Below are positions 21,662 to 31,408 of a DNA stretch of 64,000 bases, piece after piece. Source of the stretch: Maribacter dokdonensis DSW-8. Its GTDB lineage: Bacteria; Bacteroidota; Bacteroidia; Flavobacteriales; Flavobacteriaceae. The notes beneath the pieces were generated by a model. The model did not search any database. It was not told the origin of the DNA and saw nothing but the letters and a program-made list of their open reading frames with translations. How positions within the stretch are numbered: the first letter of the stretch is position 1; each line of letters opens with the position of its first letter. Made by a program: the position numbers and the translations under genes. Location: the NCBI RefSeq assembly GCF_001447995.1, contig NZ_LDPE01000001.1, positions 1,488,001 through 1,552,000 of the forward strand. Reading direction: 5' to 3'.

Positions 21662-21682
21662 GCAATGATGAAACAATTCATA

Positions 21683-21716
21683 AAAAAACAAACCCGTCTA
21701 AAGAATTAGACGGGTT
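21683..21716. terminator. Intrinsic terminator between csbD-like gene and asnB
   Basis: Perfect 11-bp stem AACCCGTCTAA (21691-21701) / TTAGACGGGTT (21706-21716), AGAA loop. The T-run is best on the minus strand, so it mainly ends asnB. Confidence 0.88.
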
Positions 21717-21748
21717 CTTACAATAAGTATTAATGACTAATTCAAACC

Positions 21749-23422
21749 CTATTGCTTAACGTATGCATCATCATGAACAAATGCAACCGCTCTACCAGAC
21801 GGATCGTTCATGTTCTTGAATGCTTCATCCCATTCTAGAGCAATTTGAGTACTACAAGCTACAGAAGCTTCTTGAGGTACGCATAACGCAGCAGCGTCTG
21901 AAGGAAAATGCTCTTCAAATATGGAACGGTAATAAAATTCTTCTTTTGATGTAGGTGTCTGTAATGGAAATCTAAATTTAGCGTTCGCCAATTGCTCATC
22001 GCTCACCTCTTGGTTTACCACTTCTTTCAAAGTATCTATCCAACTATACCCAACTCCATCAGAAAATTGCTCTTTTTGTCTCCATGCAACACTTTCTGGT
22101 AACATATCTTCAAAAGCCTTTCTTACCACCCACTTCTCCATACGCTCACCGTTGATCATCTTATCTTGAGGGTTAATACGCATGGCAACATCCATAAATT
22201 CTTTATCCAAGAAAGGAACTCTACCTTCTATTCCCCATGAAGCCAAAGACTTGTTCGCCCTTAAGCAATCATACATATGCAGCTTACTTAACTTACGTAC
22301 GGTTTCTTCATGAAATTCTTGTGCATTAGGCGCTTTGTGGAAATATAGATATCCACCAAACAACTCATCTGCACCCTCACCGGAAAGTACCATTTTAATA
22401 CCCATAGATTTTATGACACGCGCCATTAAGTACATAGGCGTAGAAGCTCTAATGGTGGTAATATCATAAGTTTCCAAGTTATACACTACATCTTTTATAG
22501 CGTCTAAACCTTCTTGTATAGTAAATTTAATTTCATGGTGTACGGTTCCTATATGATCAGCCACCTTTTGTGCAGCAGCCAAATCTGGAGATCCCTCTAG
22601 ACCTACCGAGAACGAATGTAATTGTGGATACCAAGCATCTGCAGTATCTCCACTCTCAATACGCTTTTGCGCATATTTCTTAGCTATTGCGGAAGTAACC
22701 GAAGAATCCAACCCACCAGACAATAAAACACCGTAAGGCACATCAGACATTAATTGTCTATGAACGGCAGCTTCTAAGGCTTCTTTAATTTCCTTAATAC
22801 TGGTTTCGTTTTCCTTAACCGCATCATACTCCATCCAATCTCTGGAATACCATTTCTTAAGTTCACCGTCTGAACTATGCAAATAATGCCCCGGAGGAAA
22901 TAACTCTATTTTAGTACATGTACCTTCTAAAGCTTTTAATTCTGATGCTACATAGAAAGTACCATTTTTATCCCATCCCATGTATAATGGAATAATCCCC
23001 ATATGATCACGAGCTACAAAATATTCGTCCTTTTCCGCATCATAAATTGTGAAACCAAAAATTCCGTTCATTTCATCAATAAAATCAACACCTTTTTCTT
23101 GATAAAGCGCTAATATAACTTCACAGTCAGACTCCGTTTTAAAATCGTACTTACCTTCAAACTGCTTACGTAATTCTCTATGATTATATATTTCACCATT
23201 GGCAGCCAATATCAATTTACCATTAGGACTCAATAATGGTTGTTTTCCAGAAGCTGGATCTACAATTGCCAAACGCTCATGAGCTAAAATGGCTTTATCA
23301 TCAGCATAGATACCACTCCAATCCGGACCTCTATGTCTAATCTTTTTTGACATTTCTAAAAGTTGAGGCCTAAGTACTTCAGTACTTTCCTTAACATCAA
23401 ATGCACATACTATTCCACACAT
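21749..23422 (-). CDS. asnB: Asparagine synthase (glutamine-hydrolysing)
   Basis: Converts aspartate, glutamine and ATP to asparagine. The 557 residues have the class II glutaminase N-terminus with Cys2 nucleophile (MCGIVCAFD), RHRGPDWSG and ANGEIYNH, then the synthetase domain with the PP-loop LLSGGLDSS near residue 233 and SGEGADELFGGY. Length and both domains match AsnB of E. coli type. Monocistronic between terminator and a 247-bp upstream region. Confidence 0.96.
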   Translation of the reverse strand: MCGIVCAFDVKESTEVLRPQLLEMSKKIRHRGPDWSGIYADDKAILAHERLAIVDPASGKQPLLSPNGKLILAANGEIYNHRELRKQFEGKYDFKTESDCEVILALYQEKGVDFIDEMNGIFGFTIYDAEKDEYFVARDHMGIIPLYMGWDKNGTFYVASELKALEGTCTKIELFPPGHYLHSSDGELKKWYSRDWMEYDAVKENETSIKEIKEALEAAVHRQLMSDVPYGVLLSGGLDSSVTSAIAKKYAQKRIESGDTADAWYPQLHSFSVGLEGSPDLAAAQKVADHIGTVHHEIKFTIQEGLDAIKDVVYNLETYDITTIRASTPMYLMARVIKSMGIKMVLSGEGADELFGGYLYFHKAPNAQEFHEETVRKLSKLHMYDCLRANKSLASWGIEGRVPFLDKEFMDVAMRINPQDKMINGERMEKWVVRKAFEDMLPESVAWRQKEQFSDGVGYSWIDTLKEVVNQEVSDEQLANAKFRFPLQTPTSKEEFYYRSIFEEHFPSDAAALCVPQEASVACSTQIALEWDEAFKNMNDPSGRAVAFVHDDAYVKQ

Positions 23423-23669
23423 AATCTAATTATTATATCAATTATGATACAAATATCTAGTTATAGTTTCAATTAACAAACATATATCTCAAATATGCTT
23501 ACAAATTGTAATTATAAAATTCATTTTATATTATATATGATAGGTTTTAGAAGCAATTAACGTTCTAAATATGGCGAAATGTAACTTTCCAAAATTTAAC
23601 TTCTTTTTATAAATATCACTGTAAGGAACTGCTTAGTTTTATGACCTAGAAAAAAACTAAACAATTATT

Positions 23670-24209
23670 ATGAAAAAAGTATTTACACTCGCAACATTAA
23701 TGTTAGCTGTAGTGATGACCACTTCGGTATCTGCTCAAGACTTCTCAGGTATTGACAAAAGCCCAATGGATATGGCTGCTTACCCAACAGATTACAAAGT
23801 TTCTGAAAAAGCGGTTCGTATTATTTACGGTAGACCTCAATTAAAAGGTCGTTCTATGGACGAACTGGCTCCTACTGGAAAGGTATGGAGAACTGGTGCC
23901 AACGAAGCTCCGGAAATTACTTTCTACAAGGATGTCAATTTTGGAGGTAAAGATATCAAAGCTGGTACTTATTCATTGTTCACCATACCTGGTGAAGAAG
24001 AGTGGACCGTAATTTTAAATAAGAATTTAAACCAATGGGGTTCATATTTTTATGATGAATCTGCAGATGTTGCACGTGTAAAAGTACCTAATGGTTCTGA
24101 TAGCGCTTCATTAGAAGAATTCTCAATTGCATTCAAAGATGCTAAAGGTGGTACATCTTTAGTAATGGGCTGGGATAAGACAAGAGTTGCAGTACCAATT
24201 ACAATGTAA
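23670..24209 (+). CDS. DUF2911 family secreted protein
   Basis: A 179-residue protein with a signal peptide ending SVSAQ (residues 1-22). The rest is a DUF2911 domain: VRIIYGRPQLKGR, PTGKVWRTGANEAPEITFYKDV and GTYSLFTIPGEEEWTVILN. The family is common and often abundant in Bacteroidota envelopes, with no established activity. It is monocistronic, ending at a strong terminator shared with the convergent amidohydrolase gene. Confidence 0.93.
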   Translation: MKKVFTLATLMLAVVMTTSVSAQDFSGIDKSPMDMAAYPTDYKVSEKAVRIIYGRPQLKGRSMDELAPTGKVWRTGANEAPEITFYKDVNFGGKDIKAGTYSLFTIPGEEEWTVILNKNLNQWGSYFYDESADVARVKVPNGSDSASLEEFSIAFKDAKGGTSLVMGWDKTRVAVPITM

Positions 24210-24233
24210 TTTTAAAGTACACAGTATTAAAAC

Positions 24234-24262
24234 AAAAACCTCGGTCCTAGACCGAGGTTTTT
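24234..24262. terminator. Bidirectional intrinsic terminator
   Basis: 12-bp stem AAAAACCTCGGT (24234-24245) / ACCGAGGTTTTT (24251-24262), 5-nt loop, T-run on plus and A-run preceding, serving both convergent genes. Confidence 0.9.
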
Positions 24263-24275
24263 TTATGCTTCTTTA

Positions 24276-25925
24276 TTATCTAACAATACCATCTATAAAC
24301 GTTTGTTCTGCCTTTATAGTGGGAATTTCATTTAATGGTATGGTCATCATATCTTTATCATAGATAACAAAATCGGCAGATTTACCAGGTTCTATACTTC
24401 CCTTCTCTTCTTCTTCAAAATTTGAATAAGCTGCCCAAATTGTCATTCCTTTTAAAGTCTCTTCCCTTGTCAAGGCTTCTTCCATTTGAAAACCTCCTTT
24501 TGGATATCCACTAGTATCTTGTCTGGCCACGGCTGCATAAAAGGTTAAAAATGGACTAACATCCTCTACCGGAAAGTCTGTTCCCAACGCTATAGTACCT
24601 GCCTTGTTCAATAAGGTCTTAAAAGCATAAGCCCCTTTTACCCTGTCTCCCAAACGATCTTCTGCCCAATACATATCACTAGTAGCGTGTGTAGGTTGTA
24701 CTGATGGAATTATTCCGCTTTCAAAAAAATCAAAATCGTTATCGGTCAATACTTGGGCATGCTCAATTTTCCAACGTCTATCCTCTTTGCCCTGTAACAC
24801 TTTTTTATATGCTCTCAACACAGCAACGTTTGCAGAATCACCTATTGCATGGGTATTCATTTGGTATTCCGACCGTGCCAATTTTTCCGCCAGAGCTTCA
24901 ATTTCATCTACAGGGGTTATCATAGCACCAAAATGATTGGGCAAATCACTATACTCTTCTTTTAGCGCCGCGCCCCTAGAACCCAATGCCCCATCACCAT
25001 AAACCTTAACAGACCTAACGTTCAATCGGTCGGTTTTAATTGGTCCTTTGTTTATATAATAATCAACATCTTCTTTATTATTACTGACCATTGCATAGAT
25101 CTTTATGGAAAGCTCACCAGCCTGCTGCAAACTATCAATAAGCTCTATGGTACTTCTATCTAAACCTGCATCGTTGACAGTAGTTAGACCGTGGTTTAAA
25201 CTAATTCTTTCAGCATCTTTCAATGCCTTAATTTTATCATTTAAACTTGGTGAAGGCATAATACTATCGATCAGTTGCATAGGGTTATCAACCAAAACTC
25301 CGGTAATACCAGAATAGCCATTCTCCCATTTCTTCACAATTTCACCACCTTCCACTTTGGTACTCCAATCAATACCCGCCATGTCCAAAGCTTTTTGATT
25401 CACCAAGTAAGCATGACCATCTACACGTTCCAATGCAACAGGAATATCAGGAAAAATAGTATCTAATTCGGCTTTAGTAGGGAATTCTTTAACCTCCCAA
25501 TCATTCTGATCCCAGCCTCTACCCCTCAAAAATGATTTAGGATTTGCTGCATGAAACTCCTTAACACGTTTCAATACCTCATCAAAACTCTTGGTACCTA
25601 CTAAATTTACAAGCTGTTGATTAAGCCCTAACCCATAAAAGTGACAATGTGCATCAATTAATCCAGGGGTAATTGCCCTACCATCAGCATCTATCAACTG
25701 ATCAGAGGTATACACATCCCTAATTTCATCTGTAGTACCCACGGCAATAAACTTACCGTCTTGAACGGCAAAAGCTTGGGCTTCTGAGAAAGAATCATCA
25801 ACAGTATAGACCTTGGCATTTACAATAACCAGATCAACTTTTTCTTTCATGAGTTCGCAACCTGTTAAAATAACAAGTAGGATTGGAAGTAGTTTTTTCA
25901 AAACGATATAGTTAGTTAGCAACAT
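24276..25925 (-). CDS. YtcJ-like amidohydrolase, lipoprotein
   Basis: A 549-residue member of the amidohydrolase_3 (YtcJ-like) family of metal-dependent hydrolases. The metal-binding HxH appears as DAHCHFYGLG near residue 80. NTHAIGDSANVAVL, KIEHAQVL and GTDFPVEDVSPF near the C-terminus supply the further His and Asp ligands. The N-terminus is a lipoprotein signal with cleavage at LTGC. I use the ATG at 25925; an ATG at 25949 adds eight residues, and a TTG at 25901 would also leave a workable signal. Substrate is unknown. Confidence 0.88.
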   Translation of the reverse strand: MLLTNYIVLKKLLPILLVILTGCELMKEKVDLVIVNAKVYTVDDSFSEAQAFAVQDGKFIAVGTTDEIRDVYTSDQLIDADGRAITPGLIDAHCHFYGLGLNQQLVNLVGTKSFDEVLKRVKEFHAANPKSFLRGRGWDQNDWEVKEFPTKAELDTIFPDIPVALERVDGHAYLVNQKALDMAGIDWSTKVEGGEIVKKWENGYSGITGVLVDNPMQLIDSIMPSPSLNDKIKALKDAERISLNHGLTTVNDAGLDRSTIELIDSLQQAGELSIKIYAMVSNNKEDVDYYINKGPIKTDRLNVRSVKVYGDGALGSRGAALKEEYSDLPNHFGAMITPVDEIEALAEKLARSEYQMNTHAIGDSANVAVLRAYKKVLQGKEDRRWKIEHAQVLTDNDFDFFESGIIPSVQPTHATSDMYWAEDRLGDRVKGAYAFKTLLNKAGTIALGTDFPVEDVSPFLTFYAAVARQDTSGYPKGGFQMEEALTREETLKGMTIWAAYSNFEEEEKGSIEPGKSADFVIYDKDMMTIPLNEIPTIKAEQTFIDGIVR

Positions 25926-25999
25926 TACAAAGCAAACATGAATAAGCATGCTTCAAATAATATTGAAAACTAAGTATTTTTTCCTAAAGTTCTAAATAT

Positions 26000-26428
26000 T
26001 TATTGTCCAGGTAGTTGACGAACGCCAAAAATTTCACTGGTACCTATTGCAGAATAACTTTCTCCTACAATTTTATCATTCTCTACGACCAATACAAACG
26101 ACACACGTTTTAGCCCTTCAAAATTTACATTGAAATTAATACCATTATCCTTAACCACCACATCTTGCCCTGTAAGCATACCGGTTCCAAGTTTTAAGGC
26201 AACATCATAGGAATCACCTTTTTGGGTAATAAAGAACATACCTTTCTCATAAGGTGCATCCACATTTGTCATAGTATATTTCCAAACTCCCAAAACAGAA
26301 TCTGTACTTATCAAAGCTATCGTTTCTTTTGCAACAGAATTTTTATACGGATAATTTTCCGTAGTTGTAAAAGAGCACAAAACAACGCAAAGCGCTATCA
26401 CTTGAACTATAAATTTAATGGTCTTCAT
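26000..26428 (-). CDS. Small exported protein, function unknown
   Basis: A 142-residue protein with a signal peptide (MKTIKFIVQVIALCVVLCSFT). The mature region has GVWKYTMTNVDAPYEKGMFFI and later VVVKDNGINFNVNFEG and VENDKIVGE, a beta-rich layout seen in many small Bacteroidota secreted proteins that is reminiscent of lipocalin-like folds. No family is recognised. It sits between the amidohydrolase and the DUF885 gene, all on the minus strand. Confidence 0.78.
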   Translation of the reverse strand: MKTIKFIVQVIALCVVLCSFTTTENYPYKNSVAKETIALISTDSVLGVWKYTMTNVDAPYEKGMFFITQKGDSYDVALKLGTGMLTGQDVVVKDNGINFNVNFEGLKRVSFVLVVENDKIVGESYSAIGTSEIFGVRQLPGQ

Positions 26429-26506
26429 TAATGGCTATGTTAAACTATAATTTCTAAACGTTGATTCTCATTGATTATTACACCTGTTAATTGGTCTTTA
26501 AGCACC

Positions 26507-28324
26507 TTACATTTCATGTTGTGCGATCCAATTATCTATCTTCTCTTCTAATAATACCAAAGGCAAACTCCCAGAATTTAATATCTGACTATGAAAATCC
26601 CTTATATTAAAATTGTCTCCTAAAGCTTTTTCTGCCTTAGTTCTCAATTGTCTGATCTTTAATTGACCCATTTTATAAGATAAGGCTTGCCCCGGTGTTG
26701 CCATATACCGTTCAATTTCAGCAATTATGCTTTCTTCAGATTCTGCCTCGTTATCCAAAGAATATTGTATGGCTTTCTCCCTACTCCAGCCTTTTGCATG
26801 AATACCGGTATCTACCACTAATCTTATAGCTCTATGCATCTCCATACTCAACATACCAAAATATTGATAAGGGTCAGTATAAATTCCCAATTCCTTGCCT
26901 AACGACTCTGCATAGAGAGCCCAACCTTCTACAAACACACCCATACTTTCAGGATGTAAAAACTCTGGAAGACTATTGTTCTCTTGCTGTAAGCTTAGTT
27001 GAAAATGGTGGCCCGGTATGGCCTCATGTAAAAACAATGCCTCATCATGAACCATATTATACGCCTTTACATCTGGAATTGGCACATAAAAAATACCTGC
27101 CCTAGAACCATCTTTTGATCCGGGCACATACTCGGCACTGGCAGATGCTTCTCTAAACGCTTCAGTTCTTCGTACATTGAAACCTGCCTTAGGGGTTAAA
27201 TTAAATAAAGAATCTATACGCACGGCTATGCGGTCATTAATGGCATTAAAATTTTCTATAACCTCTTCTGGTTTAGAAAAAGGCATTAATTCTTTCCTAT
27301 TTCTAAGAGAATTGAAAAAAGACTTTAAATCCCCCGTAAACCCAATCTCATTTTTAATAGCTTCCATCTCTTTGGAAATACGATCTACTTCAGACAAACC
27401 CAATTCATGAATTTCATCTGCACTCATATTCGTAGTCGTATGTAATTTAATTAAATACTTGTACGTCTCCTTACCATTTGGCAAATCTAGCAAGCCGCTA
27501 GACGTTCTACATTTAGGCAAGTACTCATTTGTTAAAAAATCATTTAATTCCACATACTTGGGTGTCAACTTCTCTTGAATGAAATCTTCATAGTTACTTT
27601 TTAGAATATCCATATCTACGTCAGATATACCATCAGGAAAATTTAAAACGGGTTTAAAGAATAAATTATCTTCTAATGGAACATCTATAAAAGAACGAAC
27701 TTGCGGCAACATTTTTAATGTCAATACTTTTGGCAATACTATACCTTTGTCCATGCCTACCTTCATCTTTGCTATTGACGTATCTAAAAAAATAAGGTAA
27801 TCCTCTAATCTACTGAGCCAGTTATTATAATCTTCTATGCTTTTAAAAGGCTGAACACTGGTACCACCTGCCAATTGCGCCACGTACAAATGCAACGATT
27901 GAATTTGAAAAAGGGGCATTAACTCAAAACTGGGAAGATCATAAATTGGTGAAGCCACAGTAACCATTGGATTCATGACACCTTCTAGTTTTACATTACA
28001 ATCCCATTGCATTACGCGTAGACTCATGTAGTCTTCCGCACTGATCTGAGTGGAATCATACTTACCTAACTCCTCTAAGAAGTAGGTATACCGATCTTTT
28101 AAATGTAAAATATAGTCATCTGAATTGTAATTGGCGATGGTGTCATTATACTCATAATAACCAGCTTTGGTAGCCTCTATAGGATTAATTCCTTTTTTGA
28201 ATTCATAAAATTCAGCAAACACCTCAGCAATTGGTCTTGCTAAATTTACTTGCTCTTTTTTTGAGGATTCTTTACATGACCCCAAAATAATAACAACAGC
28301 CAAAAACCACAGCTTACGATACAT
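26507..28324 (-). CDS. DUF885 family lipoprotein, putative zinc peptidase
   Basis: A 605-residue lipoprotein (signal cleaved before Cys17, IILGSC). It belongs to the DUF885 family, related to thermolysin-like/M32-like folds. The metal-site motif HEAIPGHHFQL is at residues 433-443, and a downstream Glu-containing helix (EGWALYAESLGKELG) gives the third ligand. It ends TPGQALSYKMGQLKI and NSGSLPLVLLEEKI as in the family. It is likely a periplasmic or surface peptidase. Start is the only ATG giving a signal peptide. Confidence 0.9.
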   Translation of the reverse strand: MYRKLWFLAVVIILGSCKESSKKEQVNLARPIAEVFAEFYEFKKGINPIEATKAGYYEYNDTIANYNSDDYILHLKDRYTYFLEELGKYDSTQISAEDYMSLRVMQWDCNVKLEGVMNPMVTVASPIYDLPSFELMPLFQIQSLHLYVAQLAGGTSVQPFKSIEDYNNWLSRLEDYLIFLDTSIAKMKVGMDKGIVLPKVLTLKMLPQVRSFIDVPLEDNLFFKPVLNFPDGISDVDMDILKSNYEDFIQEKLTPKYVELNDFLTNEYLPKCRTSSGLLDLPNGKETYKYLIKLHTTTNMSADEIHELGLSEVDRISKEMEAIKNEIGFTGDLKSFFNSLRNRKELMPFSKPEEVIENFNAINDRIAVRIDSLFNLTPKAGFNVRRTEAFREASASAEYVPGSKDGSRAGIFYVPIPDVKAYNMVHDEALFLHEAIPGHHFQLSLQQENNSLPEFLHPESMGVFVEGWALYAESLGKELGIYTDPYQYFGMLSMEMHRAIRLVVDTGIHAKGWSREKAIQYSLDNEAESEESIIAEIERYMATPGQALSYKMGQLKIRQLRTKAEKALGDNFNIRDFHSQILNSGSLPLVLLEEKIDNWIAQHEM

Positions 28325-28400
28325 AGCATTTTAATTTGTACTGAAAAATACAAACTAATATGATCGTTTTAAAACAATAGTAATGAAATACAGTTTTGTT

Positions 28401-29159
28401 TTACTTTTTTGCCTTTGAAGAAACCTTCTCCTTAATTTTTACGTAAATCAATTTTTTACGCCCTTTGGAGTCTTCACGTCTTTCAATTTCAAAATGGGGG
28501 ATGGAATTGATCAAAGGCGTCAATTTTTGAAATCCATAATTACGAGAATCAAAATTGGGTTGCTTTTTCTGAAGTAAACTACCAACATCACCTAAAAAAG
28601 CCCATCCGTCATCATCGGCTACATCGTCAATAGTGGTGGCAATAAAGCGTAATGCCTTTGGGGTAATTTTATCAACGGTATTTTTTTCAGTAGGGGTCTT
28701 ATTGTTATCCGCAGCTTCTTCTTCGCTTCTACTTTTAAGAATTTCAATATAGATGAACTTATCGCAAGCCACAATAAATGGATTGGGTGTTTTGCGTTCA
28801 CCAATTCCAAAAACCTGCATACCTGCTTCTCGCAATCTTGTTGCCAGTCTTGTAAAATCACTATCACTACTTACAATACAAAATCCGTTTACCTTACCAG
28901 AATATAAGATATCCATAGCATCGATAATCATAGCAGAATCGGTTGCATTCTTACCTTGGGTATACCCATATTGTTGAATAGGTGTTATGGCATTCTCCAA
29001 CAGTACGTTTTTCCATTTTCCCAAACGCGGATTGGTCCAATCGCCATAAATACGTTTAATGGTAGGGTTGCCATATTTGGCAATTTCTTCCATCATTTCT
29101 TTTACATAGGCAGAAGGTATATTATCCCCATCTATCAGTACCGCTAAATTCAAATCCAT
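28401..29159 (-). CDS. NYN domain RNase-like protein with LOTUS/OST-HTH domain
   Basis: A 252-residue cytoplasmic protein. Residues 1-150 form a NYN/PIN-like nuclease domain (LabA/DUF88 type) with the acidic residues Asp10 and Asp12 (LIDGDN), Asp74 and Asp80 (ATDSAMIID), and Asp99/Asp101 (SSDSDFTRLATRL). Residues about 165-245 look like an OST-HTH/LOTUS RNA-binding domain (GWAFLGDVGSLLQKKQP, YGFQKLTPLI). The combination suggests a single-strand RNA endonuclease or RNA-quality factor. It is a single gene on the minus strand. Confidence 0.9.
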   Translation of the reverse strand: MDLNLAVLIDGDNIPSAYVKEMMEEIAKYGNPTIKRIYGDWTNPRLGKWKNVLLENAITPIQQYGYTQGKNATDSAMIIDAMDILYSGKVNGFCIVSSDSDFTRLATRLREAGMQVFGIGERKTPNPFIVACDKFIYIEILKSRSEEEAADNNKTPTEKNTVDKITPKALRFIATTIDDVADDDGWAFLGDVGSLLQKKQPNFDSRNYGFQKLTPLINSIPHFEIERREDSKGRKKLIYVKIKEKVSSKAKK

Positions 29160-29237
29160 TTGTAGTGTTTTTGTAAAGATAGATTGATTTCTACTTGAAC
29201 CACAATATGTTGACCGATAAAGTTAAAAATGATTTTT

Positions 29238-30542
29238 TTACTGCGGATTATTAGCTTTCAAGGATCCAATAACCAGAAAGAGCAGGAATGCCAAACCCAA
29301 ATAACCAACCATTTCATAAGACCCAAAGGTTGATAGACAAAGGCTAAATATACTAGGCGCCAAGGCACTTGCCAATATTAAAAAACTCATTATTTTACCG
29401 GTTATGCTCCCCAAATGTGCCCTCCCGAAAAACCTTGGCCAAGCTACGGCATTCAAAACGGCAAAGAATCCGCCCAGGATACCAAAACCGGCAATTAACA
29501 TAGGTACGCCAACAGCTGTAGACAACAATAAAAACCCTAAAGAAGCCAGAAAACCACCCAATAACATTAAATACAAATACAATTTCAAAGGTAGATAATC
29601 ACTTAAAAAATTGAATATAGTAGAGACGGTAACCGCTACTACAGATCCTGGCAAGAAAATAGAAATGGCATCTTCCTTGGCAAAACCTTCATGTGTAAAA
29701 ATAGACACCACATGAAAGGTAAGTCCCGTAATAAAAAAGCTGTTAAAGGCAAGTGTAAGTCCGTACATCCAAAAAGCCCTTTCCTTTTTAGCTTCGGTAA
29801 GGGTAAACTGCTTTGTAACTACTTTTTGTTTTTCGTCTTCAGTTGAAAGTGACTTTGCACCATCTGGCAATAGACCATGCTTCTCTGGAGAAATTTTATA
29901 GAAAGTGTAAATAAATATGCTGAACAGTAAAAGCCCAATAGCTAAAAATTGCCAAGTACTTTCCCATCCATAACCTTCAATAAGCCCATTTACCCATAAA
30001 GGTGAAGAAGAAAACCCAAAGGAAAGTGCCACACTACTAAATGAATTGACTTTACCCCTGTTTTTATCGAACCATATCATAATTACATTTCTAGATGCCA
30101 TGGTCAAAACCCCTTGACCCGCAAAACGAAGCATAAAGAACAATACGGTCATTAATACAAAGGGCACCATCCAAGTATCTACCGATAATAAATCTTTTAT
30201 ATAAGAACTCATTATTGCAGACCAAGAGCACAAGAATAAAGTAACACCCAAAGTTATGGCAGCAAAGAAAGCTACATAACGCGCCCCATAGGTATCAAAC
30301 CAAACACCTGCCCTACCAATGACCAAGGAACTGACAATGGTACCGATCATATAGGCATTACTAAATTGATTACGGCTAAGCCCCAAGGCATCTTTCACGG
30401 GATCGGTAAAGACAGAGACACCAATAGTTTGCCCGGGTATACTACAATAAATCCCAATAGTACCTATGAAAAGAATAACGTAGCCATAAAACACAGGGCT
30501 CTTGGCTGGATCAATAAGCGGTTTTTGAAAAATATTGGCCAT
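29238..30542 (-). CDS. MFS transporter
   Basis: A 434-residue major facilitator with about 12 membrane segments and a long middle loop (KISPEKHGLLPDGAKSLSTED). It resembles the oxalate/formate antiporter-like branch, with the N-terminal helix YVILFIGTIGIYCSIPGQTIG. The motif A region is present as IGRAGVWFDTYGARY. I place the start at the ATG at 30542 because the -7 box at 30559-30566 lies inside the ten extra residues that a start at 30572 would add. The substrate cannot be inferred. Confidence 0.9.
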   Translation of the reverse strand: MANIFQKPLIDPAKSPVFYGYVILFIGTIGIYCSIPGQTIGVSVFTDPVKDALGLSRNQFSNAYMIGTIVSSLVIGRAGVWFDTYGARYVAFFAAITLGVTLFLCSWSAIMSSYIKDLLSVDTWMVPFVLMTVLFFMLRFAGQGVLTMASRNVIMIWFDKNRGKVNSFSSVALSFGFSSSPLWVNGLIEGYGWESTWQFLAIGLLLFSIFIYTFYKISPEKHGLLPDGAKSLSTEDEKQKVVTKQFTLTEAKKERAFWMYGLTLAFNSFFITGLTFHVVSIFTHEGFAKEDAISIFLPGSVVAVTVSTIFNFLSDYLPLKLYLYLMLLGGFLASLGFLLLSTAVGVPMLIAGFGILGGFFAVLNAVAWPRFFGRAHLGSITGKIMSFLILASALAPSIFSLCLSTFGSYEMVGYLGLAFLLFLVIGSLKANNPQ

Positions 30543-30558
30543 AGAAACTATACTGGTA

Positions 30559-30566
30559 CAAAAGTA
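30559..30566 (-). promoter_or_regulatory. Candidate -7 box of the MFS gene
   Basis: TACTTTTG on the minus strand, an exact TAnnTTTG, 17 nt before the ATG at 30542. No clear TTG at -33. It decides between two possible starts of the transporter. Confidence 0.35.
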
Positions 30567-30625
30567 CAGCATCGTAATCGTTCATTTTATCATTAACTTG
30601 TTGTTTTAATCCAAATTCAAATTTC

Positions 30626-31408
30626 ATGAAGTATAGGTTTACGCTATCAATCGTTTTATTGTTTTTTATCACTTGCGGCTCATTTACAAGTTTTGCACAA
30701 GAACAGGAATATTACCAACTAAAAACATATACCATAAAGAACGATACTCAAGAAAATATGGTAGACCATTACCTAAAAAATGCCTACCTACCAGCGTTAA
30801 AAAGAATGGGAATCAACAATATTGGTGTCTTTAAGGTAATACCCGGCAAGTTTACAATAAGCAATAAAATCTACGTATTAATTCCGTTTCAATCCTTGGC
30901 GGAGTTCAATAAATTAGAAGCTATGCTTGCGGTAGATAAAACCCATTTATCCGCGGGTGATGAATATATTAATGCCGCGCACGACAACAAACCTTATGAA
31001 CGCATCAGCTCAGTGTTGTTACGTGCATTTTCCGATATGCCAAAAATGAAACCCAGCACGGTAGATGGTCCACGAGCAAACCGAGTATATGAACTTAGAA
31101 GTTACGAAGGACCAACAGAAGCCATGTACCGTAGAAAGGTAGATATGTTCAACGAGGGCGGCGAAGTGAAACTTTTTGAAAATTTAGGTTTTAATGCGGT
31201 TTTTTATGCCGATGTCATTTCTGGAGATAAGATGCCCAATCTCATGTATATGACAACATTTAACAACATGAAAGAAAGAGATGCTCTTTGGAAAGATTTT
31301 GGATCGTCCGATAAATGGAAGGAAATTTCTGTGTTAGACAAATACCAAAACACTGTTAGTTACGCAGATATTCACCTATTGTACCCAACAGAATATTCAG
31401 ATTATTAA
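30626..31408 (+). CDS. Secreted NIPSNAP family protein (two domains)
   Basis: A 260-residue protein with a signal peptide ending FTSFAQ (residue 24). Two NIPSNAP ferredoxin-like domains follow: residues about 29-130 (YYQLKTYTIKND) and 150-258 (RVYELRSYEGPTEA, NLMYMTTFNNMKERDALWKDF). NIPSNAP domains in bacteria often accompany degradation of organic acids or sugars but lack a firm activity. It is divergent from the MFS gene, with 84 bp between their starts. Confidence 0.9.
   Translation: MKYRFTLSIVLLFFITCGSFTSFAQEQEYYQLKTYTIKNDTQENMVDHYLKNAYLPALKRMGINNIGVFKVIPGKFTISNKIYVLIPFQSLAEFNKLEAMLAVDKTHLSAGDEYINAAHDNKPYERISSVLLRAFSDMPKMKPSTVDGPRANRVYELRSYEGPTEAMYRRKVDMFNEGGEVKLFENLGFNAVFYADVISGDKMPNLMYMTTFNNMKERDALWKDFGSSDKWKEISVLDKYQNTVSYADIHLLYPTEYSDY

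Noticed and set aside
30543..30572. Start of the MFS gene at 30572
   Set aside because: A good -7 box lies inside the added codons, so transcription probably begins after that ATG.
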